Assembly (NCBI GenBank): GCA_019454105.1
Contig: CP075364.1
Location: 375,362 to 439,361 of the forward strand
Direction: 5' to 3'
Length of the DNA stretch: 64,000 bases
Source of the DNA: Fimbriimonadaceae bacterium
GTDB taxonomy: Bacteria; Armatimonadota; Fimbriimonadia; Fimbriimonadales; Fimbriimonadaceae
Shown here: positions 42,203-51,748 of the stretch, in pieces
How the letters are laid out: every line of letters starts with the position of its first letter
Position numbering within the stretch: position 1 is the first letter of the stretch
Made by a program: the position numbers and the translations under genes
The notes under the pieces: model-generated
What the model was told of the DNA's origin: nothing
The model's database searches: none
The model's input: the letters and a program-made list of their open reading frames with translations, nothing else

Positions 42203-43132
42203 ATGGTGACCCTCCAACAGCTCTTCGACCGCCTCAAGGACTACTGGGCGGCCCAGGGATGCGCGATCCTCCAGCCCTGGGACATGGAGGTGGGGGCGGG
42301 CACCAGCCACCCAGCGACTGCCTTGCGGTGCCTGGGGCCTGACCCATGGAACGTCGCTTATATTCAGCCCAGCCGACGGCCAGCGGACGGGCGTTACACG
42401 CTCAACCCGATGCGGAACCAGCGGTACTACCAGTTCCAGGTGATCCTCAAGCCGTCGCCCGAAAACGTGGTCGACCTCTACATGGAGAGCCTCAACGCGA
42501 TCGGGTTCGACACGAACAAGAACGACGTCCGATTGGTGGAAGACGACTGGGAGAACCCGTCGCTGGGGGCGGCTGGCGTCGGCTGGGAGGTCTGGCTGGA
42601 CGCGACCGAGATCAGTCAGTTCACGTTCTTTCAGCAGATGGGCGGCATCGAATGTCATCCCGTCTGCGCGGAACTGACCTATGGACCAGAACGACTGGTC
42701 TTGATGCTCAACAAGCAAACCTCGATCTGGCAGGACCTCCGGTGGAACGAGGCGATGACCTACCGCGACGTTGAGTTCGACCAAGAAATGCAGAACAACG
42801 TCTTCAATTTTGAGGTCGCGTCGGTCGACTTTCTCAAGCGGCTGTTCGAAATGTATGAGGCGGAGTCAAAGCGGGTCATCGAGACACCAGCCTATTGGGA
42901 CGCTGAAAAGGGGGTCTTATCGGCCGAGGGCGAGGGCGATCCGCAGTGGCTCGTTTATCCGGCCTTCGAGCTGGCCCTCAAGTGCTCACACGCGTTCAAC
43001 GTTCTGGACGCTCGGGGTGCGGTGTCGGTCACGGAACGTGCCGCCTACATCAACCGGGTGCGGGCGAGGGTCAGGGCGTGCTGCCTTCGGTACATGGAGA
43101 AGTTCAAGAAGGAAGCGGCCCCCGCCGGCTAA
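42203..43132 (+). CDS. glyQ: glycyl-tRNA synthetase alpha subunit
   Basis: The 309-residue catalytic subunit of the bacterial alpha2-beta2 glycyl-tRNA synthetase shows LFDRLKDYWAAQGCAILQPW, MEVGAGTSHPATALRCLGPD and PWNVAYIQPSRRPADGRY. GENPSLGAAGVGWEVW-like and ISQFTFFQQMGGIEC motifs follow. The beta subunit gene (glyS) normally comes next; here the next gene is a subtilase on the other strand, so glyS must lie elsewhere. TAAACT is nine bases before ATG 42203. A terminator overlaps the stop codon. Confidence 0.97.
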   Translation: MVTLQQLFDRLKDYWAAQGCAILQPWDMEVGAGTSHPATALRCLGPDPWNVAYIQPSRRPADGRYTLNPMRNQRYYQFQVILKPSPENVVDLYMESLNAIGFDTNKNDVRLVEDDWENPSLGAAGVGWEVWLDATEISQFTFFQQMGGIECHPVCAELTYGPERLVLMLNKQTSIWQDLRWNEAMTYRDVEFDQEMQNNVFNFEVASVDFLKRLFEMYEAESKRVIETPAYWDAEKGVLSAEGEGDPQWLVYPAFELALKCSHAFNVLDARGAVSVTERAAYINRVRARVRACCLRYMEKFKKEAAPAG

Positions 43133-43150
43133 AGGCGAGGGCCGCGTTCT
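43115..43150 (+). terminator. terminator overlapping the glyQ stop codon
   Basis: GCGGCCCCCGCC (43115-43126) pairs with GGCGAGGGCCGC (43134-43145) with one mismatch, loop GGCTAAA containing the stop codon, then GTTCTT. The weak U-run and the convergent subtilase suggest it may work on both strands. Confidence 0.6.
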
Positions 43151-43156
43151 TGGGGG

Positions 43157-45139
43157 TCAGTTGCCAGGTGAGAGCGGGAACAGGTTCCCGTTCACAACGA
43201 GGGCGTATCCCTGTCGGTCGCCTTGGTTGACGGCCCTGGCCCGCACGGTGACAGTGTAGGAGCCGACCTGCGGCGAGCCGAAGATGACCATCTCGGTGGA
43301 GTTCTTCGCGTCAGGCTGACCGCCGAGGACGGACTGGCCGGTCGAGGTGTTGAAGACGTTGCCAAGAAAGGTCTCGCCGCTCGGCACCCTGACTTCAAGA
43401 TCCATGTCATTGACCACAGGGTTGGATGAGTTGACCGTGCCCGGGAAGTCGGTAAAGGTCATCGAGATCCTGAGCGGAGTGTCGGAGCTCGCGACGAGGA
43501 AGCTCATCGTGCGGGTCTCACCAGTGGTGAGGCCGTTCGCGTTGCGGACATCACGGAAGCGCGTCCGTCGCGTCTCGCCCGGGGCCCAGAGCACATTGTC
43601 AGCCAGCAGCCGACCGAAGCCCTCGAGGTTGCTGGGATATCCGGAGACGCCGGTCATGTCGACGCAAGTGTTGATGAGCATGGACCGGAGCAGAGCACCG
43701 CTGGGAGTGATGCCGCTCGTCAGGTTCAAAGTCTCAATGTAGCGGCCCTCCATGAACCACTGCCGGATGAGGGCGCCCATGCCGGTGACGCTCGGACTGG
43801 CCATGGAAGTGCCGGTGAGCGATCGGAAGCTGTCCGTTGTTCCTGAGGACGCGGATATGATGCCGACACCGGGGCTGTAAACCTCGGGTTTGCGCCTACC
43901 GTCCGCGGTCGGGCCCGTGCCGCCAGAACCGTGGCTCCCTTGGTTCGGGGCGCTCTGCGACGCGCCGACGGCCATGCAGCTCTTGGCGTTCTCAGGGGTC
44001 TTAAGGGCCGAGGTGTTGGTCACAGCGAAGGCGACCATCGATTCCTCGTAGTCCCAACTGAAGCGGTCGATCTGTTCGCACCAGCTTGTATAGGCGGTCG
44101 TCCCGTCATTGCCCCAGCTGTTGCCGTGGCTGCGTGCGCCCGCATTGTGGGCTGCGATCAAAGAAGAGTACAAGTTGGCGCTTGATATCCTGCCTAGATC
44201 GGTGAAAGCGATACGGGCTTTGGGGGCGATTCCGTTGTTGAGCGTTTGTCCGTTGACGGGCTCACGGTCTCCGGCGGTGGTGCCGCAAACGTGGGTGCCA
44301 TGGCTGTCGGCCCCGGAGTTCGAGGCGTACATGACGACCTTGCGATGGTTGGGTCCAGGGGTGTTGTTGTTGGGGTCGCGGAACTGGTTGTGGTTGAGGT
44401 CGAGGCGCCCGTCGATGATGCCGACGATCATGTTCTGACCTCTCAGCCCGCGGTCCCACAAGGGCCGTTGGCTGTCGACGTTGGACTGGATCGTCCAGGT
44501 CATCCGTTCGTTGCGGAAGGTGGCCTCCATCGCGTCCTCCACAAACTGGACGTCGTCGATCTTGGCGAGCCCTTTGATCTTGGCCAGATCTCCGACCACC
44601 TCGAAGAGGGCTTTAGGGCCGGACATGCTGTAGTTCTCGACTTTGAGGCCCGCCTTCTCGGCAGCAGCGATGGCCTTCATCGGGTCGCCGTGCTCAAAGA
44701 TGGTCACGACGGCGCGACGGACGCCTTGCGCGATCTCGGTGAGGCGCCGGGCAGTCAAGAACTCGCGCTGGCCGAGTTCCGGGCAAATCTTATAGAGAGG
44801 TTGGAACGGGCCGACCCAGGTGGCCCCGGGAATCGTAGCGAGCCGAGAGGAGGAACCAGTGAAGCGGACGATGAAGGTGTTAGCGGGGACGAAGCCCTCG
44901 ACTTGGGCCCCAATCTTCTGGAAAGCAGCAAGGCGGGCCGTGTTGGCAGGGCTGTCAAAGCGGACAAGGAAGCGGGTGCTCGGAGCGGCAGGGCTGACGC
45001 GCCACGCGAGGGGGACGGTCGGGGCGGTGACCGACGGGTCAAATCGGGCCGCCTTGAGCTCGATGGTCTGGGCCAGGGAGCCGGCGGGCAAAACGATGCA
45101 AGCAAGCGCGATGAAGGGAAGCTTTCGTCGGGTCATCAT
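43157..45139 (-). CDS. secreted subtilisin-like serine protease (S8)
   Basis: The 660-residue protein has a signal peptide (MMTRRKLPFIALACIVLPAGSLAQ) and an N-terminal prodomain-like region to ~200. The S8 domain has the full triad: Asp in MIVGIIDGRLDLNHNQF, His in DSHGTHVCGTTAG and Ser in LTGTSMASPSVTGM. A C-terminal P/galactose-binding-like beta domain follows (SMTFTDFPGTVNSSNPVVND, MDLEVRVPSG). It should degrade proteins outside the cell. GAGAGG is four bases before ATG 45139; the ATG one codon later is also possible. Confidence 0.95.
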   Translation of the reverse strand: MMTRRKLPFIALACIVLPAGSLAQTIELKAARFDPSVTAPTVPLAWRVSPAAPSTRFLVRFDSPANTARLAAFQKIGAQVEGFVPANTFIVRFTGSSSRLATIPGATWVGPFQPLYKICPELGQREFLTARRLTEIAQGVRRAVVTIFEHGDPMKAIAAAEKAGLKVENYSMSGPKALFEVVGDLAKIKGLAKIDDVQFVEDAMEATFRNERMTWTIQSNVDSQRPLWDRGLRGQNMIVGIIDGRLDLNHNQFRDPNNNTPGPNHRKVVMYASNSGADSHGTHVCGTTAGDREPVNGQTLNNGIAPKARIAFTDLGRISSANLYSSLIAAHNAGARSHGNSWGNDGTTAYTSWCEQIDRFSWDYEESMVAFAVTNTSALKTPENAKSCMAVGASQSAPNQGSHGSGGTGPTADGRRKPEVYSPGVGIISASSGTTDSFRSLTGTSMASPSVTGMGALIRQWFMEGRYIETLNLTSGITPSGALLRSMLINTCVDMTGVSGYPSNLEGFGRLLADNVLWAPGETRRTRFRDVRNANGLTTGETRTMSFLVASSDTPLRISMTFTDFPGTVNSSNPVVNDMDLEVRVPSGETFLGNVFNTSTGQSVLGGQPDAKNSTEMVIFGSPQVGSYTVTVRARAVNQGDRQGYALVVNGNLFPLSPGN

Positions 45140-45230
45140 TGATCCTCTCGGGCAACAAGGACGGAGTTTACTTCCCTGAGGTTCGATTCGGGAACACTGC
45201 GGCCAGGGTTTGGTGTAATGTCGGTTCACG

Positions 45231-45728
45231 ATGCCGACCGCGATTCTCGCATTCTTGTCAGTAGCCAGCTATTCCGAGCCAGACTTCTCCACCGTCGAAA
45301 GCACAGTGAACGAGCTGTATGCCGTGATCTCGGGCCCAGCGGGCCAAGCCCGCGATTGGGACAGGCTTCGATCGGTCTTCGCTCCAGGGGCACGGATGGT
45401 GCCCGTCGTGGTCAGCGGAGGTTCGAGCCGGGCCATCTACTGGTCGGTCGATGACTACATCAAGAACTCAGGCCCGTACCTGGAGCAAACGGGATTTTTC
45501 GAGCGCGAGGTGAAGGCGACTGTGCAACGGTATGGCCCCGTGGCCCATGTCTGGAGCCACTATGAGTGCTGGATGGGCAAGCAAGAGGGTGAGCCATACG
45601 ATCGCGGCGTGAACTCGATTCAACTGAGCCACGACGGCCAACGATGGTGGGTGCAGGCCCTGTCGTGGTCGAGCGAGAAGTCCGGAGCGGGGCCGATACC
45701 CGAGACAAAGAAAGTCGCGAAAGCGTAA
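45231..45728 (+). CDS. SnoaL/NTF2-like protein
   Basis: The 165-residue protein has a weak signal peptide (MPTAILAFLSVASYSEP) and an NTF2/SnoaL-like alpha-beta cone: VESTVNELYAVISGPAGQAR, DWDRLRSVFAPGARMVPV, and AHVWSHYECWMGKQEGEPY with GVNSIQLSHDGQRWWVQALS at the C-terminus. Such domains bind small molecules or act in simple enzymes. TAATGT lies nine bases before ATG 45231. It diverges from the subtilase. Confidence 0.8.
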   Translation: MPTAILAFLSVASYSEPDFSTVESTVNELYAVISGPAGQARDWDRLRSVFAPGARMVPVVVSGGSSRAIYWSVDDYIKNSGPYLEQTGFFEREVKATVQRYGPVAHVWSHYECWMGKQEGEPYDRGVNSIQLSHDGQRWWVQALSWSSEKSGAGPIPETKKVAKA

Positions 45729-45736
45729 CATAAGTT

Positions 45737-46642
45737 ATGCCCACGTCTGGCGTCTCTCTCGGTCTGGAGTGGAACCTAGAGGCCCATTCGGCGCCAGTGA
45801 GTCTTGTGGCGGAAGGCCCTTACGGGATCTTGGCGACCGGTGCCGTCGACATGGAACTCAAGGTCTGGCGGGGTCGGGAACTGGTCGCAAGAACGGGTCT
45901 CCAGTCCATCAACGATAAGTTCCGACCCATGGATCGGATGCGAGGCTTGGCTTTCGACCCGTCGGGGGCCAGGATCTTTGCCGCCGCAGGAGAACGGCTC
46001 TGGTGCTTCGACACGGCGACTCTCGAAGAGGTTTGGAGCTACCAAGCCCCAAACATGGTCAACTTCCTACTTTCTTCTCCCCAGGATGTTGCTGTGACCT
46101 TCCATGGTGAGATTGTGTTCTCGGTCGACAGTGGCCACTTTGAGGTTTGGACGCTCGACGGGAAAAAGCAGGCCCGGTGGGCCGACAACGACGCCCCCGC
46201 CACCTTGGTGATGCTGGCCGATGGAGACCGGTTTGTCGGGTGCGACGGTTATTCCGTGTGCGCTTGGTCAGTCGCCGAGAGGCGAAAGTGCGCCAGGATC
46301 GATCCGCGAACCAGGGCGTTCGCCTTCTCGGCTTCTCCGGAGACAGGATGGTTCGCCATCCGAACACTCCACACAGTGCAGGTCTGGGATTGGAGTTCAG
46401 CGAGCGTGGTCTTCGAGCAGGAGGTTTCGCAAGGAGCGCCGGTGTTGGCGCTCTTGCCCGAGGTGGGTTGGGTGGCCTACGCAGAGGAGGGCGGTGTCAC
46501 GGTGGTCGACCCGGATCCTGGAACCTTCGTTCGCCTCGCTTTCCCAGGGGTGAGGACGACAAAGTTGGCTTCCACACCCGACGGAAGGGGACTTCTGGTG
46601 GGCCGGTCGGACGGGTCGGTCGGACGGTATGCCGTCGCCTAA
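45737..46642 (+). CDS. WD40-repeat-like protein
   Basis: The 301-residue protein is a WD40-like propeller: recurring units with Val-Trp or equivalent ends (DMELKVWRGREL, ERLWCFDTATLEEVW, GHFEVWTLDGK, YSVCAWSVAERRK, HTVQVWDWSSASV) and GLLVGRSDGSVGRYAVA at the end. There is no signal peptide, so it is cytoplasmic and likely a protein-binding scaffold. TAACAT, which overlaps the previous stop codon, is five bases before ATG 45737. It may also be co-transcribed with the preceding gene. Confidence 0.8.
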   Translation: MPTSGVSLGLEWNLEAHSAPVSLVAEGPYGILATGAVDMELKVWRGRELVARTGLQSINDKFRPMDRMRGLAFDPSGARIFAAAGERLWCFDTATLEEVWSYQAPNMVNFLLSSPQDVAVTFHGEIVFSVDSGHFEVWTLDGKKQARWADNDAPATLVMLADGDRFVGCDGYSVCAWSVAERRKCARIDPRTRAFAFSASPETGWFAIRTLHTVQVWDWSSASVVFEQEVSQGAPVLALLPEVGWVAYAEEGGVTVVDPDPGTFVRLAFPGVRTTKLASTPDGRGLLVGRSDGSVGRYAVA

Positions 46643-46666
46643 ACCCGCCTAGATATACTGGCCAGA

Positions 46667-48928
46667 ATGGTCAAGACCCCGCCCGAGGCGTACCTCAGCA
46701 AAGGCTTAAGCCACGAGGAGTTCGATGAGATCTGCCGGTTGCTGGGTCGCGAACCGTCGCCGACCGAACTCGGGATGTTCAGCGTTCAGTGGAGCGAGCA
46801 TTGCAGCTATAAGCGGTCGCGGGCGGTGCTCTCATACTTTTCTCAGTATAAAAAGGCGATCGAAGGGGAAGGGCTCGAGAACGCTGGCGTCGTCCCGATC
46901 GGAGACGGCCTCGGCGTGGTCATGAAGGTCGAGTCGCACAACCACCCATCGGCGGTCGAGCCCTATCAAGGGGCGGCCACCGGGGTCGGCGGCATCATCC
47001 GAGACATCCTCACCATGGGGGCTCGGCCAATCGCGTTGCTCAATTCGCTACGGTTCGGTCCGATTCGAAAGGGCGAAGCCTCTGACGAGGTCGTGCGACG
47101 CAACCGCTACCTCTTCGACCACGTTGTGGCCGGAATCGCCGGATATGGCAACTGCGTCGGAGTCCCGACTGTGGCAGGCGAGGTCGTCTTTCACCCTCGA
47201 TACGGCGGGAACCCGTTGGTGAACGCGATGTGCGTCGGGATCGTGGCCCTCGAAAGCGTGACGACGGCTGCCGCCGCCGGGCCGGGCAACCCGGTGCTTT
47301 ACCTCGGCTCTTCGACCGGACGGGACGGCATTCATGGGGCCAGCTTCGCGAGCGAAACGCTCGACGAGGACAGCGAGGCGAAACGGCCGAACGTGCAGAT
47401 CGGCGACCCGTTCGCTGGAAAGCTCTTGATCGAAGCCACGCTCGAAGCCTTGGCGACCGGGGCCATCCAATCCATCCAAGACATGGGAGCGGCGGGCCTC
47501 ACATGCTCGACAACCGAGATGTCGGCAAAGGGCTCGGTCGGAATGGAGATCGACCTAGACCGGGTGCCGGCGAGGGAACCCGGCATGAGCGCCTACGACC
47601 TCATGCTGAGCGAAAGCCAGGAGCGGATGCTTTGCGTCACCCACCCGGGAAGGGAAGGGGAAGTCATCGAGATCTTTGAGAAGTGGGGCCTTCATGCCCG
47701 GGTGGTGGGCGAGGTGACGGCAGGCCCGAGGCTGGTGGTCACGCGCTTTTCACGTAAGGAGGTCGATGTCGAGTCGAAGGCGATGACCGATGGGTGCCCC
47801 GTCCAAAATCTGGCCATCGAAGAACCGGAGTACTACCGCCGAGCGACCGCTTTTTCAATCGACGGGCTGGACCACCCCGGGGCCAATGACTCTCTCTTGC
47901 GACTCTTGGCCGCGCCGTCCCTGGCATCCAAACGGTGGGTATTTGAGCAATTCGACCAGCAAGTGCAGACCCAGACCGCTTTGGTGGCCGGCGCAGGGGA
48001 CGCGGCCGTGATCGCCCCGAGAGGCACGCGCAGGGGTCTGGCCTTGAAGATCGATGGAAACGCCCGGTACGTCTACTTCGATCCGTACGTGGGCGGTCTG
48101 CTGGCGGTCTGTGAGGCGGCGCGCAACGTGGCTTGCGTCGGAGCACGGCCCACGGCGCTCACCGACGGGCTCAACTATGGCGACCCGACCCGCCCCCACG
48201 TCTATTGGCAGTTCGAACGATCGGTCCGGGGTTTGGCTGACGCGGCCGAGGCGCTGGCTCTGCCGGTCGTGAGCGGCAATGTGAGCTTCTTCAACGAGAG
48301 CGAACTGGGGGAGATCCTGCCGACGCCCATGGTGGGAATGCTCGGGGTCCTGGAAGAGGCCGAGCGCCGTGTTGGAAGCTCCCTTGGGCCGGACATGGAG
48401 ATCGGCGTCTTGGAGTACCCGCGCACGGTCGGGCCGCAGCGGGGCCTTGGGGCCGGGTCTTACTTGGCGGAGGTTCTTGGGATCGAGGACGGGCGGCCCG
48501 AAGCTCCGGACCTGCCTGGGGAAAAGAGATTGGCCGAGAGCCTGGTGGCCCTTGTTGCCGCGGGCACGATCCTGGCGGCCCATGATGTCTCGGACGGTGG
48601 GCTCGCCACGTGCCTGGCAGAGATGGCGATAGGAGCAGGTATCGGTTTGGAGGCCGAGGTCGTCTCTCGTGGCTGCGTCGAGTCGAGCCTCTTCGGAGAG
48701 TTCCCAGGGGTCGTCTTGGTCGGTTATCGAAGGGGAGAGGAGAGCCGTGTCCGCTCCTCTCTGGCTCCGGGAATCGACTTCCGAAGAATCGGGTCGGCGA
48801 ACGGTTCGGGAGTGTTCCGTATCACTGAAAACGGCACGACTCGGGTCGATTTGAGGGTCTCAAAGCTCGTCGAGGCATGGACTCGGGCTATACCGGACGC
48901 AATACTCGCCGAATCACCAGGGGCCTAA
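46667..48928 (+). CDS. purL: phosphoribosylformylglycinamidine synthase II
   Basis: The 753-residue PurL catalyses the ATP-dependent amidation of FGAR to FGAM in purine synthesis, with PurQ and PurS as partners. It shows LGMFSVQWSEHCSYKRSR, VVMKVESHNHPSAVEPYQGA, TGVGGIIRDILTMGARPIA, the repeat-half GLNYGDPTRPHVYWQFERSV, and LAAHDVSDGGLATCLAEMAI. Length fits the small bacterial type. TATACT is seven bases before ATG 46667, so translation is probably leaderless. The next gene has its own promoter in the intergenic region. Confidence 0.97.
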   Translation: MVKTPPEAYLSKGLSHEEFDEICRLLGREPSPTELGMFSVQWSEHCSYKRSRAVLSYFSQYKKAIEGEGLENAGVVPIGDGLGVVMKVESHNHPSAVEPYQGAATGVGGIIRDILTMGARPIALLNSLRFGPIRKGEASDEVVRRNRYLFDHVVAGIAGYGNCVGVPTVAGEVVFHPRYGGNPLVNAMCVGIVALESVTTAAAAGPGNPVLYLGSSTGRDGIHGASFASETLDEDSEAKRPNVQIGDPFAGKLLIEATLEALATGAIQSIQDMGAAGLTCSTTEMSAKGSVGMEIDLDRVPAREPGMSAYDLMLSESQERMLCVTHPGREGEVIEIFEKWGLHARVVGEVTAGPRLVVTRFSRKEVDVESKAMTDGCPVQNLAIEEPEYYRRATAFSIDGLDHPGANDSLLRLLAAPSLASKRWVFEQFDQQVQTQTALVAGAGDAAVIAPRGTRRGLALKIDGNARYVYFDPYVGGLLAVCEAARNVACVGARPTALTDGLNYGDPTRPHVYWQFERSVRGLADAAEALALPVVSGNVSFFNESELGEILPTPMVGMLGVLEEAERRVGSSLGPDMEIGVLEYPRTVGPQRGLGAGSYLAEVLGIEDGRPEAPDLPGEKRLAESLVALVAAGTILAAHDVSDGGLATCLAEMAIGAGIGLEAEVVSRGCVESSLFGEFPGVVLVGYRRGEESRVRSSLAPGIDFRRIGSANGSGVFRITENGTTRVDLRVSKLVEAWTRAIPDAILAESPGA

Positions 48929-48932
48929 GAAT

Positions 48933-48961
48933 TTGAAATCCAGGCAAGAATAGCCCATAAT
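48933..48961 (+). promoter_or_regulatory. promoter of the TPR-protein gene
   Basis: TTGAAA (48933-48938), 17 bases, CATAAT (48956-48961). It predicts a leader of about 26 bases before ATG 48994, with GAGGG as a moderate ribosome-binding site, in contrast to the leaderless neighbours. Confidence 0.6.
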
Positions 48962-48993
48962 TGTTGCGGAGACTCGTCCCCGAGGGTTTAACC

Positions 48994-50883
48994 ATGAATC
49001 GATTGTTTCTTCTGGCCGTCCTCGCTTTGTCTATCGGCCTCTTGCCAGGCACTGCGTATTCGCAGGCAGCTTCTGCACCTCAGTCCCGACCCATGAGCCG
49101 GGCAGGCGTCGACGCGATCAAGCTTTACACTGAAAAGAACGACGCCGCTGGAGCCCGCGCTGGGCTCTCAAGACTGATCGAAAAGGATCCTAACAACTTC
49201 GATCTCAACTCTTGGCTCGGCTACATCTGCCTCGTGTCGGGAGATCCGGCCGCCGCCGTTGGCCCGCTCAAGGTCGCCCGGCAGCAGAAGGCGGACCACA
49301 TGGCCAACTTGCTCAACTTGGCCAACGCCTACGTCGCCCTCAACGACACGGCGAACGCCATCGAGGTCGAGGAGGCGAGGCGGGCCCTGGCTCCCGAGGA
49401 CGCTTCCATCGACGCCCGCCTCGGCAGCCTCTATCTGGAGGCCGGCAACCCCGCGAAGGCAGTGGAAAGACTGGAGGTCGCCGCCGCCGCCGCTCCGAGC
49501 GACCGCTCGGTACTGGTCAACCTCGCCAAGGCCTATACGATGCTTGACGACCGCGACAAGGCTATCGGAACCTATCAAAGGCTCTTGGCGACTGATCCCG
49601 ACACTCCTGTCCGGGTCAATGCCCTCTCATGGATCGGCTTCTATCGGCTCCAAGCCGGAGACAACAACGGCGCGGCCGAAGCCCTCGAAGAAGCGCACAA
49701 GCTCAACGAGAACGACCTTGAGATCCTCAACAATCTCGGGACGGCATACAGCAGGGCGGGCCGCGACGACGACGCCATCCGGGTCTACACACGGATGTCC
49801 GATCTCAATCCTGCATTCTATGAGCCTTGGTACAACCTCGGCGTCCTCTATCTGAAGAAAGGTGACGGCGCCATGGCCGTCCGCATGAATCAGCAGGCGA
49901 TCGAGCGGAAGTCGGACGAGCCTTTCGCCCACAACAATTTGGGCCGAGGCTACGAGCTGACGGGCGATTGGGCGTCGGCCGCCAAGGCCTATGCCCGTGC
50001 CGCCGAGATCGAGTCCGACAACGTGATCTTCCAGCGGAACGCCGCTGTCGCCGCTCACAAGGCAGGCGACGAGCGGGCGTTTGTCCGGTTCGCTGAGCGG
50101 GCCCTGAACCTGGGTGACAACGACCCCGATCTTCGGCTCATGCTGGCTCTGAACTATTCCAACGCCGGCAAGGACGCCGAAGCGATCGGCTTGCTAGGCG
50201 GACTTGAAGGGCGCGTTACCGACAAGGCCGACTATTGGTACAACCTTGCGGTGCTGAAGGAGAAGGTTGGGGACAAGGACGGGGCCGAAGAGGCCTATCG
50301 GCGCTCCCTCCAGATCAAGCCGAACGACGCCGCGACGAACCAGAACCTGGGACTGCTGCTTTGGAAGAGGGGCGAAGCGAGCGCCGCGATGCCGCACTTC
50401 GAAGTGGTCATGAGGTCTCGGCCGAACGATGTTGAAGCGATGCTCAACGTCGCCGCCGCCAGCTATCGGTCCGGGAACAGCGACCGGGCCATCGAAATCT
50501 GGCGCCAAGTCGTCCGGGGCAACCCGGAGCGCACAGATGTCCGGCTCAACTTGGCCGACGCTCTTTGGGGCAAAGGCGACCACGAGGGGGCCCGGTTCCA
50601 CTATGCCGAGTCGGTCAAGCGCCAGCCTAAGAACCCCGCCGCCCTCAATGGGGTCGGTCTTTGGCAGCTGCGTCAAAGCGAGAACAAAGAGGCCGAGCAG
50701 TCGTTCCGACGGGCCATCGCCGCCGACCGCAACTACTTGCCAGCCTATAACAACCTGGCGGTGACGCTTGAAAGGCTCAATCGGCGTGCCGACGCCGTGC
50801 GGGTCCTTGAAGAAGCGCTTAAGATCGATCCCAACTTTGAGGACGCTCGGAAGAACCTTCAGCGAATGAAGACTTCCGGCTGA
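48994..50883 (+). CDS. exported tetratricopeptide-repeat protein
   Basis: The 629-residue protein has a signal peptide (MNRLFLLAVLALSIGLLPG) and at least twelve TPR-type repeats of 34-36 residues (for example LEILNNLGTAYSRAGRDDDA, AFYEPWYNLGVLYLKKGDGA, DYWYNLAVLKEKVGDKDGAE). TPRs bind other proteins, so this is a likely scaffold outside the inner membrane or in the periplasm. It has its own promoter upstream. nadK begins four bases after its stop, so they may be co-transcribed. A partner cannot be named. Confidence 0.88.
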   Translation: MNRLFLLAVLALSIGLLPGTAYSQAASAPQSRPMSRAGVDAIKLYTEKNDAAGARAGLSRLIEKDPNNFDLNSWLGYICLVSGDPAAAVGPLKVARQQKADHMANLLNLANAYVALNDTANAIEVEEARRALAPEDASIDARLGSLYLEAGNPAKAVERLEVAAAAAPSDRSVLVNLAKAYTMLDDRDKAIGTYQRLLATDPDTPVRVNALSWIGFYRLQAGDNNGAAEALEEAHKLNENDLEILNNLGTAYSRAGRDDDAIRVYTRMSDLNPAFYEPWYNLGVLYLKKGDGAMAVRMNQQAIERKSDEPFAHNNLGRGYELTGDWASAAKAYARAAEIESDNVIFQRNAAVAAHKAGDERAFVRFAERALNLGDNDPDLRLMLALNYSNAGKDAEAIGLLGGLEGRVTDKADYWYNLAVLKEKVGDKDGAEEAYRRSLQIKPNDAATNQNLGLLLWKRGEASAAMPHFEVVMRSRPNDVEAMLNVAAASYRSGNSDRAIEIWRQVVRGNPERTDVRLNLADALWGKGDHEGARFHYAESVKRQPKNPAALNGVGLWQLRQSENKEAEQSFRRAIAADRNYLPAYNNLAVTLERLNRRADAVRVLEEALKIDPNFEDARKNLQRMKTSG

Positions 50884-50887
50884 ACTC

Positions 50888-51748
50888 GTGCGGTTCTGCA
50901 TCCTCGTCAACCTCTATCGGCCCGACGCCGTCCAAGCGGCGCGGGCCGTCACAGGTTGGCTGGTTTCCAAGGGGCACAACGTCATCACGGAGAGAGAATC
51001 CGAGTCAGAACTCGACGTCCCTGGAGCCCCGACCGAGTCCCTCGCCGACGTCGATCTCATGGTCACATTCGGCGGTGACGGCACCCTCATTCGAGCGGCG
51101 CACCTCTGTTCGGTCACCGGCACGCCGATCCTGGGGGTCTATTACGGACGTTTCGGATTCGTGACTCAGTGCTCACCCGGCGAGACGGGCGCGGCGATCA
51201 GCCAGTTCCTTGACCGCCAAGCGACGATCGAGGAGAGGATGATGATCCAAACCGAACTAGTGCGCGAGAACCGGGTGGTCGCGACGCTCCACTCCTTGAA
51301 CGAGGCGGTCGTCCAGCGGTCTGCAACAACTCGGATGTTGACATTTGAAGTCAAGGTCAATGGGAAGCCTCTGGCCCGGTACCCAGCTGATGGCGTGCTG
51401 GTTTCGACTCCGACAGGATCGACGGCCTATGCCCTGTCTGCCGGAGGCCCGATCATCGACCCTTCACTGGAGGCCCTTTTGCTGGCCGCAGTGATGCCCC
51501 ACACCCTCTCGACCCGCCCCCTTGTCCTCAACGCGTCGGCCCTCATCGAGATCTCCATCGAGACCCGGGGGGACGCTGTGCTTTCGTGCGATGGGCAAAG
51601 CCGCCTCCATCTTCTGAGCGGCGACTTGGTGCAGATCACGCGCTCGGAGAGGTCGACCCGTCTCGTGAGTGTCGACGACGGCGACTTCCTCGACAAGCTC
51701 TCGTCCCGGCTCAGTTGGAGCCAGGGCCGCATGGAGGACGAGGGCTGA
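50888..51748 (+). CDS. nadK: NAD kinase
   Basis: The 286-residue enzyme phosphorylates NAD to NADP. Family signatures: the GGDGT motif in MVTFGGDGTLIRAA, GVYYGRFGFVT in place of the usual GxLGFL, VVQRSATTRMLTFEV, ADGVLVSTPTGSTAYALSAGG, and LVLNASALIEI. GTG 50888 starts four bases after the TPR gene. The end overlaps the next gene by four bases. Length is normal. Confidence 0.95.
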   Translation: MRFCILVNLYRPDAVQAARAVTGWLVSKGHNVITERESESELDVPGAPTESLADVDLMVTFGGDGTLIRAAHLCSVTGTPILGVYYGRFGFVTQCSPGETGAAISQFLDRQATIEERMMIQTELVRENRVVATLHSLNEAVVQRSATTRMLTFEVKVNGKPLARYPADGVLVSTPTGSTAYALSAGGPIIDPSLEALLLAAVMPHTLSTRPLVLNASALIEISIETRGDAVLSCDGQSRLHLLSGDLVQITRSERSTRLVSVDDGDFLDKLSSRLSWSQGRMEDEG

